From Raffaelea ambrosiae (taxonomy: Eukaryota > Ascomycota > Sordariomycetes > Ophiostomatales > Ophiostomataceae), in assembly GCA_002778195.1 (NCBI GenBank), contig PCDI01000001.1, positions 3,807,869-3,871,868 of the forward strand: a stretch of DNA of 64,000 bases. The letters run 5' to 3'. The position numbers and the translations under genes were made by a program. The notes under the pieces were generated by a model, which worked only from the letters and a program-made list of their open reading frames with translations, did not search any database and had not been told where the DNA came from. Positions 1-11,600 of this stretch are shown here, one piece after another (positions within the stretch are counted from its first letter, which is position 1; every line of letters starts with the position of its first letter).

Positions 1-2196
1 GAGAAGCTTGGAAGCATGGTCAAAAGCCTGTATCCGTTCTTCGTCACGGAGAAACATTTGAAACTGCGTATTGTCAGTAGGAGGCGTTACAGAGAGCCAT
101 ACGCGAAAAAAAAAAAACGACGCGAGAATTGCAGGGGGCACCGCATACTTCCACCTTGATCAGCTTGTGCAGAGACATCGCTTCCGTATCGGGATCCTTG
201 TTGATCAAATTGCGCTCCAAGAGAGCGGTCGTCACATCTATAAATCTGCAATCAGGTTAGATCATACGAGCCTGTCAAGATAACGAGCCTTCGTGGGCAG
301 GCAGTGTTTGGTGGCTGGCTCACTCGCTCTCATCCTGGCAGAACGGCAGAAGATGGTCACTCGCACGGGGGCCCCTGACCGACGGGTCTGTCCAGTGGTC
401 AAACAGGGCCTGGGGGATGCTGGTATGCTCGAGCAAGCTGAGAATGGCCAGCAGGCGCGTGCCGTCAGCGCCGTGCGTCTCGGCTTTGCGCAGCGATCCA
501 AACGGCATGATCCAGTTGGTCGCGACGGCCTTCTCGTGCGGCCGGCTGCGACGATGGAGGGCCTGTTCTGTGTGGTATTTGTGCCGGTCCTCGACATAAA
601 AGGCGCTGAATTTGCGCACGCTCTGTCGCCGGATCCGGGCCTCGTGGGCCAGCTGCTTGAGGGCCAGGGGAAGGCCGCCGACCTCGTCGTTGATGTGGCG
701 CGCGGCCTCGAAATCAGCGTCCTCCTCCATTCTGACCTCGGTTACCGAGGCGCGTGCCGAGGCGCGTGCCGAGTCGCCAGGGGCCGAAACGGCGGCACTG
801 CTGTTGTTGTTGTTCGATGGCCCTCGGATGTGTGCATTTAAGTCTTTCGCAAACTTGAGAAAGGTTTGCGCGCCCTCGGTAGACGAGAAGAGTTGCAGAT
901 GAAGAGTTGATTCGCAGAGGTCGCCAACGAGCTCGGATCGTGTGGTGACCAGTATGGAACCGTTTTGGCCACAGTTGGGCCAATACCGGCCGTCGAATTT
1001 GTCGTCATCCGCCTCGTCAAAGATGAGCAACCATTTCTGGCTGGTCTTCTCCAGCCACTCAATCACCTTGCCGCGGTTCTCCAGGTCCTGCTGGTCGTGC
1101 CCATCGTTGTCGGCTCCTGGCAGCTGCAGCAGCTTCGCCACCCTGGTAAAGTCCTGGTTCATCGACATGATTTTGTCGCTGCGCAAGAAGAAGATGTAGG
1201 GATACACCGAACGCAGCTTGTGTGCGACATGGAGTGCTAAGCTAGTCTTGCCCACCCCACCGATGCCCTGTACACATGTGGTGTAGTGTGTTGCCAGTGC
1301 CTTCTCAAGCTGCTTGCTTTCCTCGACGCGAAAGTAAAACAATTTGTCTTCCGCGGGCAGCATGTGCACTGTCGTGGGAGCTGTTGTGAATGGCATCTGA
1401 GATGATGAGACAGCTGGGCTGGTTTCCCAGGTCCGCATGGATGATGCTCTTGTCGACAACGAGGAAAACTCTGCGAATAACGAGGTCATCTGAGAAACTT
1501 GCTGGATGGACCTCGTGCAGCCGTCATGAGCCTCCTGGATTTCCTTCCAGGCTTCCGTATCTCGGCTTTCTTTTGTGGTGTTGGTAAGTATGATGAACGG
1601 GAGGACGAATAACGAACGAGATGAGGAAATATCGAGAAAAAAAACATGGAGAAACATATGGTAGGACAAAACTTACCAATGGTCTTCTTCTCCAGCGTGC
1701 ACACCACCACGCAAAGGAACGTACAGACAGCTTCGTAAACCTCAACTAGCTTGGGAAACGTGTCCTCGATCAATGCTCTTGCGAACGTCTGGCGCACACC
1801 GCTTGCCTCAACGCTGCATTGCCGCAACATATCCAGGACTTCTCTGAACATGTTCACGTCGATGCACTCTGTGGAAGCCAGACGGATTGATTCAAGCAGC
1901 AAGCCGCACAGCCCAAGCCCAGCTAGATTTTGTCCCCGTTGAACTCGGCGGTGCAGATCCATCAGGGTGTCGCTTAGAGTGAGGAGGCCATCGAAATCGG
2001 CATTGTACAGCAACAACTTTTGGTAGTAACTGGGGTTGTCACTGGCCAAACTTTGATTGCAATTACCAAGCTCCTGACGAAACCTGCTAGGTGACGGCAT
2101 AGCGTTGACCCGGCTACGAATGGATATGTTCGGCATGGAGTCGATCAAGCGCCTGTCTATGGCGACGAGGTCGACCTGTGGATTGTTTTGTGTCAT
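1..2196 (-). CDS. NB-ARC (STAND/NLR-type) NTPase, 3' end outside window
   Basis: Fungal NLR-like signalling ATPase, a family tied to non-self recognition and heterokaryon incompatibility. Model: complement(join(<1..63,149..245,324..1569,1677..2196)); all phases close, giving 642 residues before the left edge. The introns have GTAAGT, GTGAGC and GTATGC donors; the second and third end in CAG after CTAAC or CTGAC branch points, the first ends in AAG. Residues 1-240 are a helical N-terminal region of no recognised family. The P-loop GIGGVGKTS lies at about 275-283, followed by a Walker B-like WLLIFDEADD, the sensor-like GSILVTTRS, and GGLPLAL in the ARC region. Exons 3-4 encode the conserved LLERNLINKD and AFDHASKLL segments that usually follow NB-ARC in fungal NLRs. 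The C-terminal repeats (TPR, ankyrin or WD) would lie beyond base 1, so the sensor class is unknown. Confidence 0.9.
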
Positions 2197-2971
2197 GGCA
2201 AAGGAACCGTGTACCGTGGTGTCCTGTTTCTCTTTTGCTTTCTGGCTCTCGTGAAGATGTTTCTCGCACGTTAGCTGCTCTTATAGGCTAGTGCTGTGGT
2301 GTCAAGTGCCGACTAATATGATTTGGATGAGCATGGGCAGGTCAGCCAACAGAAAAGAGACCACCTACCACCGGGGCACGCCGCAGCTATATATGCGTCT
2401 GAGGCGCACCGCGGCCCCTTCTACTGGGCGGTAGCAAAACGACCACCCACACCCCCCTCCATGCGCTAGCGCCACCAGCGGCCATGTACCCTGTACATGG
2501 CAAGGCTCGTAAGGTAAGGACAAGACAATGCTGCCTGCGACTCTACAAGGGGGATGTGCAGCCGACTCACGATCAACCATGCCATTGGTTCACTGGGTTC
2601 CAGTGAGCTATTTCCGCTTCGGCCACTAAAACTGTCACAGTGTGTGAAGGATTACGCCCCTTTGGCAGCCGGCTGACACTGGGACAGCCCAGTTGTGTAA
2701 GGTTCATTTCCCCTTCTCTGGATATTGGAGCGACTAGTAGACGAAAATAGCAGGATTGAATCTGCCAATTGCTTAGACTGTACTAAGATAGGAGTGTCAA
2801 GTTAAGCAAACGGTAGAATAATACAATAGTCTGTAACAGTTGAAGGGACACAGAAACGTGCTTTTCAAGACGGGACGGCCATCAAGTGTGAAACTTTGTT
2901 CGATCATGTCACTGGTTTTAAGCTCTCCTCACCGGTGAGGATAGTCGACTGAGTACCGCGGCCCACAGCTC
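2197..2971. other. Intergenic region
   Basis: This is the upstream flank of the NLR gene and downstream flank of the SDR gene. It has a TATATAT stretch near 2390 and no ORF with recognisable protein features on either strand. Confidence 0.6.
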
Positions 2972-4321
2972 TTACCACAAGCGATGCCCGCCGTCGGCAA
3001 CGATGTCAGTCCCCGTGGTGAAGCTCGAGGCATCGGAGGCGAGGTAGAGGTAGACCCCCTGCATTTCACGCAATTCGCCAATCGATCTGGAACCGCCACT
3101 GTTAGGGCTGTTGGTGCCCGTCTCACAGACGTAAAAAGAAGAAGCACCAAAACTCACTTCAACGGTGTTTTTCCTCGGAACTGTTCCTTAACCTCCTCTG
3201 GGACGGCTGCGGTGAGTCCGCTCTCGACGAATCCCGGGGAGACGGTGTTGGCACGGGCGAAATCAGCCCATTCCACTGCGAGAGATTTGCCTATCGCGAG
3301 ATGCTAGAGGTCAGCAGGTGGTCCAGATTGTCCTGGCTGGTCCCAGATGGTCGGCGGGGCCCGGACGGTCCCGGGTGGTCCTGGACGGTCCCGCCCCTGC
3401 CTTTTTTTATTTTCTGTGCAGAAAAATTACAGAGAAATCAGAGAGACAAACACATGTGGATGACACCAGCCTTGGAGGCATTGTACGCGGTCTGGATGTG
3501 CGGGAAGTTGACGATATGGCCGCTCATGCTGGCGGTGGCCACAAAACTGCCCCTCCGAAAGCCGCCGTCCAGCGGGCGGCCGTCCAAGGCTGTTTGCTCC
3601 TGTGCCTGCCGTCGCCAGTGCTTGCCCGCCGCCCGTGCACAGTAGTACACGCTGTCCAGATTCGTGGCCACGACTTGGCGGTAATGGGCGATGCTGCTGT
3701 CGATGACGGACGTCTCGTTCCCTATCCCCTCTAGCCAGAGCCCACAAGGGGGGGGGCCATCATCATTAATCACGGTTCATCTATGACTAGGTAGGTAGGA
3801 CACGGCCTGCACTCACACGCAATGCCACTGTTGGCAACGAAGCAGTCCAGACGGCCGTGGAAATCGCGGACGACCTGGTCAACCGTGGACTCGACCTCGT
3901 CGGCCTGGGTGACATCGACGCGGTAGGCGCTGCCTGGAAACCGGGGGTGTGGGCTCGTGTCAATGGCTCCGGCAAAAAAAAAAAAGGGGGGGGGGGGAGT
4001 GAAAAAACCCTTTTGTTGAGACGCGCGCGCTCTGCTTCGGGGTCAAGATCTTCACAAAGCCCCTCCCCAACACTCACATCGGACACTGTACTTCTGGGCC
4101 ACCGACTCGGCCGTCTCGTCGGCCGTCTTGCTCGTGTGGTACAGGATGGCCACGTTGGCGCCGGCTTCGGCAAGTGCCTCGACTATAGCGAGTCCGAGGC
4201 CAGACGCTGCGCCCGACACAACGGCTGTTCGACCCTTGAGGGAAAACTGAGCGAGCGCGGAATGCGACATCTCGAGCTGTGTGCGGGAGACCGTTGGAAC
4301 CGGAATGCCAGTTATAACCAA
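2972..4321 (-). CDS. Short-chain dehydrogenase/reductase, mannitol dehydrogenase/sorbose reductase-like
   Basis: NAD(P)-dependent SDR; the family interconverts sugar alcohols or ketoses. Five exons: complement(join(2972..3086,3158..3290,3452..3721,3817..3933,4078..4321)), 292 residues, all phases consistent. The Rossmann motif GAASGLG is at residues 37-43, the NSGIA strand near 115-120, the catalytic Ser at about 185-187, and YNASK (Tyr200, Lys204) completes the active site. VSPGFVES and the C-terminal ASDASSFTTGTDIVADGG motif are typical of the mannitol dehydrogenase-like branch. An approximately 25-residue Gln/Arg/Gly-rich insertion sits just before the active-site Ser. The start at 4321 keeps an N-terminal ITGIPVP segment; Met18 at 4270 is the alternative. 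Introns carry an A12-G11 run (near 3974) and a GGTCC minisatellite (near 3316-3400). Substrate not determinable. Confidence 0.9.
3316..3400. repeat. Degenerate GGTCC minisatellite within an SDR intron
   Basis: Repeated variants of TGGTCC and CGGTCC at roughly 9-12 bp spacing fill much of the 161-bp intron (3291..3451) of the SDR gene. No coding potential. Confidence 0.7.
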
Positions 4322-4427
4322 AATAATGAATAGTAATAATGGCAGATACAGAAGGATACACGACCAAGTAATGTATACGGCAAGCTCATGCTAGGAGACA
4401 AATCAACAACGGTCCATTCAAGAGGCC

Positions 4428-4436
4428 CGCAAGTAG
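4428..4436. repeat. Left target-site duplication of the MITE
   Basis: CGCAAGTAG directly precedes the left inverted repeat and is repeated exactly at 5061-5069 after the right inverted repeat. Confidence 0.85.
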
Positions 4437-5060
4437 GGGTATTGCTGCGTGTACGCCGCGTACAAATAAGCAAATGTACGCCCCTCCTTAGATAGCGTCA
4501 CGTGCGCACACCCGTGACGCCGGACCTCTCCATTTTATCGTGATAATTCATAAGAATGCCTTACAAACATCAATTACCTGTAAATTCACCGGCCAACCTG
4601 TTCAATATGGCTTCCATATATGGATTTAATGCTTTAGGGCTTCCTCCTACCTCCCCAAAGCTTCCTCCTGCCTCTGAAGAGCCCTCTTATTCTAATTATC
4701 CTACCGGTTTTAAAGACTTTCTTAATGTTTCAGAACTATCTTTTGCTTCTTCAGAGCACTCCCCAGCTTCTTATACTTTTCCTCTTCTCAAAGAAACCAT
4801 CTATTGCTTAATAAGAGAAGCTCGGACTAATCTTAACGTGTGGGCTACTACGTGCATGAATGAAAAATTAAACTCTGATCTCCTTTGGTGCATGCGTTTT
4901 TATTGCCTTTTCTACTGCTTTACATGTCACTAACAAGACTGGCTTTTCATGCGATTGTCACCGAAATCCGAAGGTCTTGCGTCACGGGTGTGCGCACGTG
5001 ACGCTATCTAAGGAGGGGCGTACATTTGCTTATTTGTACGCGGCGTACGCAGCAATACCC
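4437..5060. mobile_element. Non-autonomous Mutator-like DNA transposon (MITE), 624 bp
   Basis: The ends are near-perfect inverted repeats: left 4437-4520 (84 bp) and right 4979-5060 (82 bp), starting GGGTATTGCTGCG and differing only by a 2-base GT insertion in the left copy. A 9-bp direct duplication, CGCAAGTAG, flanks the element. Long inverted repeats with a 9-bp duplication are the pattern of Mutator-like (MULE) elements; hAT elements give 8 bp and usually short ends. The interior is more AT-rich than the surroundings and encodes no transposase, so movement would need a transposase supplied elsewhere. The near-identity of the ends suggests a fairly recent insertion. It lies between the SDR gene's 5' end (4321) and the broken DUF1479 gene. 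Confidence 0.88.
4556..4933 (+). CDS. Unrecognised 125-aa ORF inside the MITE
   Basis: This ATG-to-stop ORF fills most of the space between the inverted repeats. Its product is Ser/Pro-rich at the N-terminus (MASIYGFNAL, LPPTSPKLPPASEEP) and hydrophobic/Cys-rich at the C-terminus. No transposase DDE motif, zinc finger or other domain is visible. Third codon positions are A/T-rich, unlike neighbouring host genes. It may be chance, or the remnant of a captured or element-borne gene. Expression is unsupported. Confidence 0.3.
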   Translation: MPYKHQLPVNSPANLFNMASIYGFNALGLPPTSPKLPPASEEPSYSNYPTGFKDFLNVSELSFASSEHSPASYTFPLLKETIYCLIREARTNLNVWATTCMNEKLNSDLLWCMRFYCLFYCFTCH

Positions 5061-5069
5061 CGCAAGTAG
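5061..5069. repeat. Right target-site duplication of the MITE
   Basis: CGCAAGTAG immediately follows the right inverted repeat, matching 4428-4436. Confidence 0.85.
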
Positions 5070-6313
5070 TGGGGTCCGGTTGGATAAGTCGGTGCATTTA
5101 CAAGCCGCCCACGCATCTTTGGCTTCCGTTGGACGGAGTTCAGGAAATTTAAATACTGACGGAACAGAGAAAACAAATACACACAAAAATCACCGAGCCC
5201 GCTCTACACTCGACGTGGGCCAAAATACCAAGCCCGTGGTGTGTGTAAATCCGCGAATAAACAATGGCCTCGTCAGTGTCTGTTATTCGAAGTCGCCTGT
5301 CTCTGTGCTACGTATGTACCTGATGAACTCAAGACGATTCATTGATTTATTAAGTTTGGCCAAAGCCAGCACATCTTTATTCCACAGATAAAGGTGGCCG
5401 GTGGCCAAAACTCTTGAGTTTTCAAGAGAAAAAAAGACTAAAGTGGGTTTGTGTTGTAGAGAATTTATCAAAGCTCAGTTTGGGGTACGTTGAACGACTG
5501 GGCTGCATTTCGTTTGCTCGGTCCTGTCTCCAGGCTGGAAAATAGGATCGTTCTGATAGGCTCTCTCGCCTTGCTACAAAAACTAATTATATGACAGGTC
5601 GCAGGTTGTCTCTGAGCTTCCCCGCAACGGGATGACGACCCTGGTTTATAGATTGTCTCGTGGAAACCCAAGGTCCAGCAGATAAAGGAGAGGGGCAAAG
5701 AACCGAGAGCGGAGAGAAACCCAGTGTGACTGAAGAGAAAGTCCCGCGGTACCGGTGGGCAGGACAAGGTGGTTATGGCCGAGTCAGAGACCTGCAGTTA
5801 TCTTGTTAGCTTGTCTGGCCCAACTCGGCAATTTGTACAATCTTCGCCACGGCTATCCGAAGATCCGGGGAAACTGGGGGGCCTTGCCCTAGCAAAGTGT
5901 TGAAATCAAAACGGTCTTGTGTCTCCACGAGTATTGTCTCTCTTTCTTGTCACTTCATATAGGCTTACTGACGTATGGCTACTCGTAGATGTCGGCATGA
6001 GTTGATCTGAAGCCAGACAGACTGTCACCCAGCACCCTCAAGATCTTGAGTACAACGTATTATTCATGGCCTTGTGACGCTCATGCATAAAGAAACGTGA
6101 CAGTACTCGAGTTAGCCCGAGTAAACTCCCCGACGGCCCCGGGATTATCTCCAGGTTCCCAGATAGTCAATCAATGGGCAACTTGCCCCCGACCTGCTTC
6201 CGGCTCATAGTTCATACCTCGTAAGGCTCATCATCAGAAACAACGACACTGCAGAATACTCCCTTGCGTTGAAAAAACACAAGACTTTCTCTTTTGCGAC
6301 TGTACTATTCAAG
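5070..6313. other. Intergenic region
   Basis: About 1.2 kb between the MITE and the DUF1479 pseudogene. ORFs here have no protein-like features and I see no repeat or RNA gene. Confidence 0.5.
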
Positions 6314-7916
6314 ATGAGTTCCACCGTGACTCTGGCCCCCATCAGGCAATCGCGCCGCGAGGGTGGCGGCACCATTGGGAATGCATTTTCCGCAATCTCG
6401 TCGTTTGAGACCGTCCTCCCCCCTCGCTACGCTTCCCTGAAACAGGAGCTGCTCAAAGGCAACGAGGAAGCCATTCTCGCCGGCTGGCTTTGCCACCTGG
6501 ACCGCTTGGAGAACAATACGCTTCCCGAAATCAAAGGAAAAGGGGCCCAGCATCGTCCCCGAAGTGCAGTATGCAGACATCGTTGCCAACGGAGATGCGC
6601 TCCCCACTGCGGCCGTGGCCCAGCTGCGGTCGCGCTGGCTGATCATCGTGCGCGGCATGGTCGACTTGGAGTTGGCACGGGGCTGGAAGTAGTCCATTCG
6701 CGACTCCATCCAGGCGAACCCATCCACCACGGGTTTTCCGAAAAAAGACGTGCAAATATTTGAGCTGTACTGGTCCCCAGCGCAGATCGCTGCTCGTTCG
6801 CACCCGAATGTGCGCCGCGTGCATAGAGCCCTCAACAAAGTGTGGTCGACGACGCCCGAGGACAAGGTGGTCTTGTCCGAGCCCTTGACGTACGCGGACC
6901 GCATCCGGATCCACACCGTAAGTGTCGAGCTCCTACGAGAAAGAAAAAAACAAAAAAAAAAACAAGAAAGCCAAACTCCCCCGAGCCGGGCCGCTGACCG
7001 TTTGTCCCTGTCTGCAGCCCGCCGACAAGACGTGGAACGTCGGTCCGCGTATCGACGGTGGATTCCTCGAGCGCTGGGAGGACCCCCAGTACCGGAAGTG
7101 CTACACAGACGTGCTGAGCGGCCACTGGTGAGTCGCATGACCCCTTTGACGCCTCGCCCCGGATCGGGGCGGTTTCCGACCTCCACGATGGACCAGGCGG
7201 CTGCAGCATTTTCCGCACCTATCAGGTATTGTTCACGCACCGCACCCGGGAAGACATTTTGTAGCACGTTGTACGGAACTGACTGACGGAACGCAAAAAA
7301 AAAAAAAAAAGGGGGGGGGTGGACGTCCCTATCAGCGTGCGGTCCCGGAGAGAGCACCCTGCAGGTCTTGCCGGATCTCGTGGCCACGGCAGACTACACC
7401 ATGCTCCGGCCCTTTGTCAAGAAGAAAGCCGCAGGCCACTGGGAGATGGACCACGCATCGCCGCTGTTCAACGGCGCCGAGATGGGCCGCGGCCAGGAGC
7501 TCACAGAGGCGGACCACCCGCATATGGCGCCCGACAACTTCGTGTCCATCCCGGCCGTGCAGCCCGGCGATGCCGTCTTCTGGCACTGCGACCTGACCCA
7601 CATGGTCGAGGCGGAGCACAAGGGCGAGCAAGAGAGCAGCGTGCTCTACATTGCCGGGGTTCCGCTCTGCGACCACGACGCCGCATACCTTCGCTCGCAG
7701 GCGGCGGCGTTCCTGCACGGCACTCTGCCCGTGGACTTTCCCCGGCGGCGCGAGCGAGTCGAAGCACGTCGGCCGCGCTACCAAGGAGGACATTGCCGAG
7801 GGCGGTGGTGCCGCCATGGGTCTGGCTCCCATTGTGCCTGGCCCAGCGGCCCCCTCTGGCCAGCTCGCGGTGTACGAGGCTGCCAACAAAGTTGCGAAAG
7901 CCGATGGGCTCTTTTA
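6314..7916 (+). pseudogene. DUF1479 (YbiU-like) protein gene, disrupted
   Basis: Pieces of a DUF1479 protein, a probable Fe(II)/2-oxoglutarate-like oxygenase family, occur in order but not in one frame. The N-terminal part (MSSTVTLAPIRQSRREGG) is open until a one-base shift in AAAAGGGG near 6540. The next block (SIVPEVQYADIVANGD) ends at a TAG at about 6691, and FELYWSPAQIAARSHPNV resumes directly after it. A plausible intron runs 6918..7017. The segment up to LSGHW is then shifted relative to HDPFDASPRIG near 7130. A later intron containing A15-G9 leads to CGPGESTLQVLP, followed by PGDAVFWHCDLTHMVE. A final one-base shift occurs in TTTCCCC near 7742, before FPGGASESKHVGR. Three frameshifts and one stop argue for decay, although homopolymer sequencing errors could explain some of them. 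Confidence 0.8.
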
Positions 7917-8734
7917 GTGTTGGTCGATCACAGCATCCGTCTTGACAAGAAAACAGAAGCCGAACTCGACACTCCCAAAGCATCGCAAGAAATTGAATCT
8001 ATGGATTTTTTTTTTCAACGGGGACAAAAGGAAGGTCGACGCTAGGTCGTGCGTCAGGATTCTCTCGGCAGGTCGCACCTAGATCCACAAATGAGATAGG
8101 CTGCATGTTCATGCGCGGTATGTTGTCTGATAGCAAGGACCGAATCATGTCTGCTACTTAGATTAGTTGCAATGATACATTTGAGAATTAAAAACAGACC
8201 AACTACCACCAGCTAATCACCCATCAGCTTCCACTACAAAGTACTGGGCGACAAAAGACTTCTGGTGCCCACGATGCTCATCAGATAGTCCTAACAGTGT
8301 CGTGCAGTTCTGCGAGAACAGCAAAATGAATCTTTTCCCAGATACAGGGAGACGTGATGATGCGTGGTCCAATGTCATGGACTCTTCTGATCCCTCATGT
8401 TTGATCTTAATTCTTGATTGGATGCTACGTCATGAACATATTCGTTCCTCCCTTTCTTCCTGCCTGTGTTCACACTGCGGCCATCCAGCTTAGGGGTACC
8501 GCCAGAACCGGCTAGCACCGGTCCAGTATCCGGCAACTACTGGCCACCTCAGGACACTTTATGGGACACTGTATCTCTGGAATCGATGTGAATGGCAAGA
8601 AACTTCTTTGTGGTCTGCATCGGTTTGGGACGGCCAGGGATCTTGAAGAATACTAGAGATAAAAAACACAAAGGGGAACAAGGGAGATCCGCAACCATCA
8701 CCACGACCCAGCAGTGGATGTGTGTGTTTTGTTT

Positions 8735-8820
8735 TCCCCTCTGTCCGTCGGAAGATGGTGGTATACTACATCAGCTTTCCCCTCTGCCCATCGGAAGATG
8801 GTGGCATACTACATCGGCAG
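8735..8820. repeat. Tandem duplication, two units of about 42-43 bp
   Basis: Two adjacent copies of a unit containing CCCCTCTG, TCGGAAGATGGTGG and ATACTACATC differ at only a few positions. No associated gene. Confidence 0.8.
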
Positions 8821-10419
8821 TGTTCTTTCGTTCCACGACGCAGATTAAGGGTGGGCAAATCCCTAAAGATGCCAAAGAAGACAGCTGGCTGCAGTGATCA
8901 GCAGCACTGGGCCACCCACCAGTGTACAAGGAAAGAAATTTGGCGGAGGAACCGCCCGTGACAAGCCGGTGGAGGGGCCGTGTCCGCCCCCCCCCCCCCC
9001 CCACTTGGACGGCCGGCTGCGCCGTGCCCGGTGAACCAGATTCCCGACTGCCGCGCACCGTTGCGGCTACGGGTCCAATCGGCTGAGCTGGTTTGGGGGA
9101 TACACGGCGGTGTGTTACGAGCAGGAGTGTCCTCTTTGCCAGTGCGGCTGGTCACAGACCGTTCAATTTATTTTAGCGTCCGTCCAAAGGGGGGGGGGGG
9201 GAAAGGGTTTGATTGGGATGGCCAAAGTCGGAGGGATTTTGGAGATGATGACCCGACTCGCGCAAACCAGCCTCGCGTGTGCCCGCAACCAGCGTTTTGT
9301 GACACGCAAAATAGAGAGGTCTGCTTACTTGCTTGTCCATGCCCGTCATTGGCCATGGTAGGTCCATCATTTGCCCTTTTTGTACTGCAGATGGACGCAA
9401 TAAAGGAGAACCAAGATTTAAAAAAAAGAGGTCTGTAATGGGCCGAACCGCAGATTTAGCGTGCCAAGAGAAAGGTTATTCTGTAACAGGCGCAGAACAA
9501 CAAGCAGCAGGCAGTTTGGAGGCTGGCGCAGAGCCGCGGTTGCTTATGTTGCTACTACGTTTCTCTGCAACGCCCGGCCGATGCCAATCGTATGTGGCAA
9601 GTAGGGGTAGTCAACGGTCAATAAAATGCGCAGGTTTTTCGGGGGGTACTTTTTGGGCGGTCTCCTTCTTTCTTTCTTTCTTCCTTTTCTATGTATTGAT
9701 TGATTTGTTATTTTTTTTTGCCGGCTTTCGCAATGCACCGTACGTTCTTATCTTTGTGCATTTTCGTGTGCTGTTGATCTCTGTCCCTGGAAAGGGGGGT
9801 GGGTGCGTTTCCTACGTGTGCAGTTTGCGTGTGCAGTTTGCGTGTTTCTCTTGCGACAAAGTGTTATTATGCCCCTTCTCGAATCCGGCAGGTCGGCTAA
9901 CCCGTGCCGGATATCGATTGATTCCGAGAGGAGCAGACAGAATGAAGCATCCACACACACAGACACCACATGCACACAAAAGAGCAGGTCGTGGAATCCA
10001 AATCCAATACGAATGTCGCCGTCCGTATCTTTGGTGTGTATGGGGAAGCCCAAGCAAGCTGGGGGGAGGGCCGGTTAGGAATCACGCAGCTTCCCCTCCG
10101 AGAAAAATTAGACTCCATACGACGATAGGGCGGGCAATATGGCGTGGCGCTATTGCACCGACCGAAGCAAGAGAACAAGCTTTCTGTCGGCTGCTACTAT
10201 GTACATACTAGTAGTAGTCGTCCTGGTAGCTGCGATCTCGATTCCAGAGGCGAGAAGCACCTTCCACATACGGCCTCGTGCCGTCTGGCTACGGCGTGCT
10301 CGTGCTACGGCGCATGTAGTCTAGCTGATCTCTGCAAAATTGCGTGGGACTGCGCGGGCTTTGCGGCCGGGGATTGGCCACGGATTGGCCAGGCCGGGCG
10401 GCCGCTCAGCAAGCCCGAG

Positions 10420-10485
10420 GGCGAGCGAGAGCGAACGGGAGCGAATGGGAGCGAACGAGAGCAGACGAGAGCGAGCAGAGGACAA
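10420..10485. repeat. GAGCGA/GAACGA-type degenerate repeat
   Basis: Variants of GAGCGAACGGGA and GAGCGAATGGGA repeat and end in GAGCGAGCAGAGGACAAA. That end resembles the intron repeat unit GAGCGAGCGAGGACAAAA at 30201-30282. Confidence 0.55.
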
Positions 10486-11539
10486 ATTCCAGGGTTAGCG
10501 TCGACGCTAGGGATTCTTGGTTGTTCTTCGTTTGTTCGTTCTAGCGGGTTGTTGGCTTTTGGGTCTCTTTGTTCTACTTTGTATTGTCTTTTTTTCTCGT
10601 GCGGGCCTCTGCAGTCGGCCCACAAGATGAGCCGACCTCAGGGAGAGGAGGACGAGAGGGGAAGACATTCCACTTGGAGGAGCCGAGGAGAAGCACGCAA
10701 GAGGTTGTCTGTCAGCTGACGACGGCCTGCCGGTTTGGCCGAGCTCTGGACTTGGCTCACGCTGCCGTCAGATCGAGCGATAAGCTCGACATGAGCAGAC
10801 CCCTTTTTTTCGTTTTTTTTTATCGTTTTTTTATTTCTTTTTTTCTTCTTTTTTTTTCGCCTTTTCTTTTCGTTCTTAGCACAATTTTGGGGCCGTCTCC
10901 TGCTTAGCCTGTTGGAAACGTCCTAGCGATGCTTGGTCCCCGTCTAGAATCGGGCCAGTACGGGGTAGTTGTATCGTATATTTTATATGGTCTGATTGCA
11001 TCCTGCCAAAACCCACCGTGCATTCAAGAAGGAGGCCCAGCCGCACAAGGGCATTCTCTAGAGCCCTGGCAGACTATTCTTGTAGGAGTAGGACGGCATG
11101 AAAAGACCCGCCTTGGCTGAGACAGGGTGATCAGAGCCCCCCCCCCCTCGAGGAGGAGAGAGATAAGCAATCCGCATGACGATCTTATTTGTGGCAACGG
11201 CCCAGTCCAATCCCAACACCACCAGACAGTGGCCCACATAGACCTTCCACCCGGGTTTTGCATTCTCTGCGAAGTGAGCCAACTAGGGAATAGCGCGCAA
11301 AGCAAAAAGGCCAGGCGAGGAAGATACACCGTAGTTACGAGTACGAGCGCGCACAGGAAGAGGCAAACGAGGCAGAGAAGGAAGCGTCTTCCTCCTTTCT
11401 GCTCACATGTTCACATCCGACCTTCTGGTTGAGGGAACTGTTCGGCTGTTTATTTGATTTGTTTTTTTCTTTTGTCATGAGCACAGACCGACCTGCCTAT
11501 TTGGCACATTCCCCTTCCTCCTGGTCTGCCCAGTTTCGT

Positions 11540-11600
11540 CCTTGGCCTTCTTGGCCTCCTTGGCCTCCTTGGCCTCCTTGGCTCTCTTGGCATTCTGGCT
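11540..11600. repeat. TTGGCCTCC-type 9-bp tandem repeat
   Basis: About six imperfect copies of CTTGGCCTC occur in a row within the gene-poor region. Confidence 0.75.

Noticed and set aside
9333..10211. 292-codon ORF in the gene-poor region
   Set aside because: No plausible domain; passes through low-complexity tracts and has no host-like codon bias.
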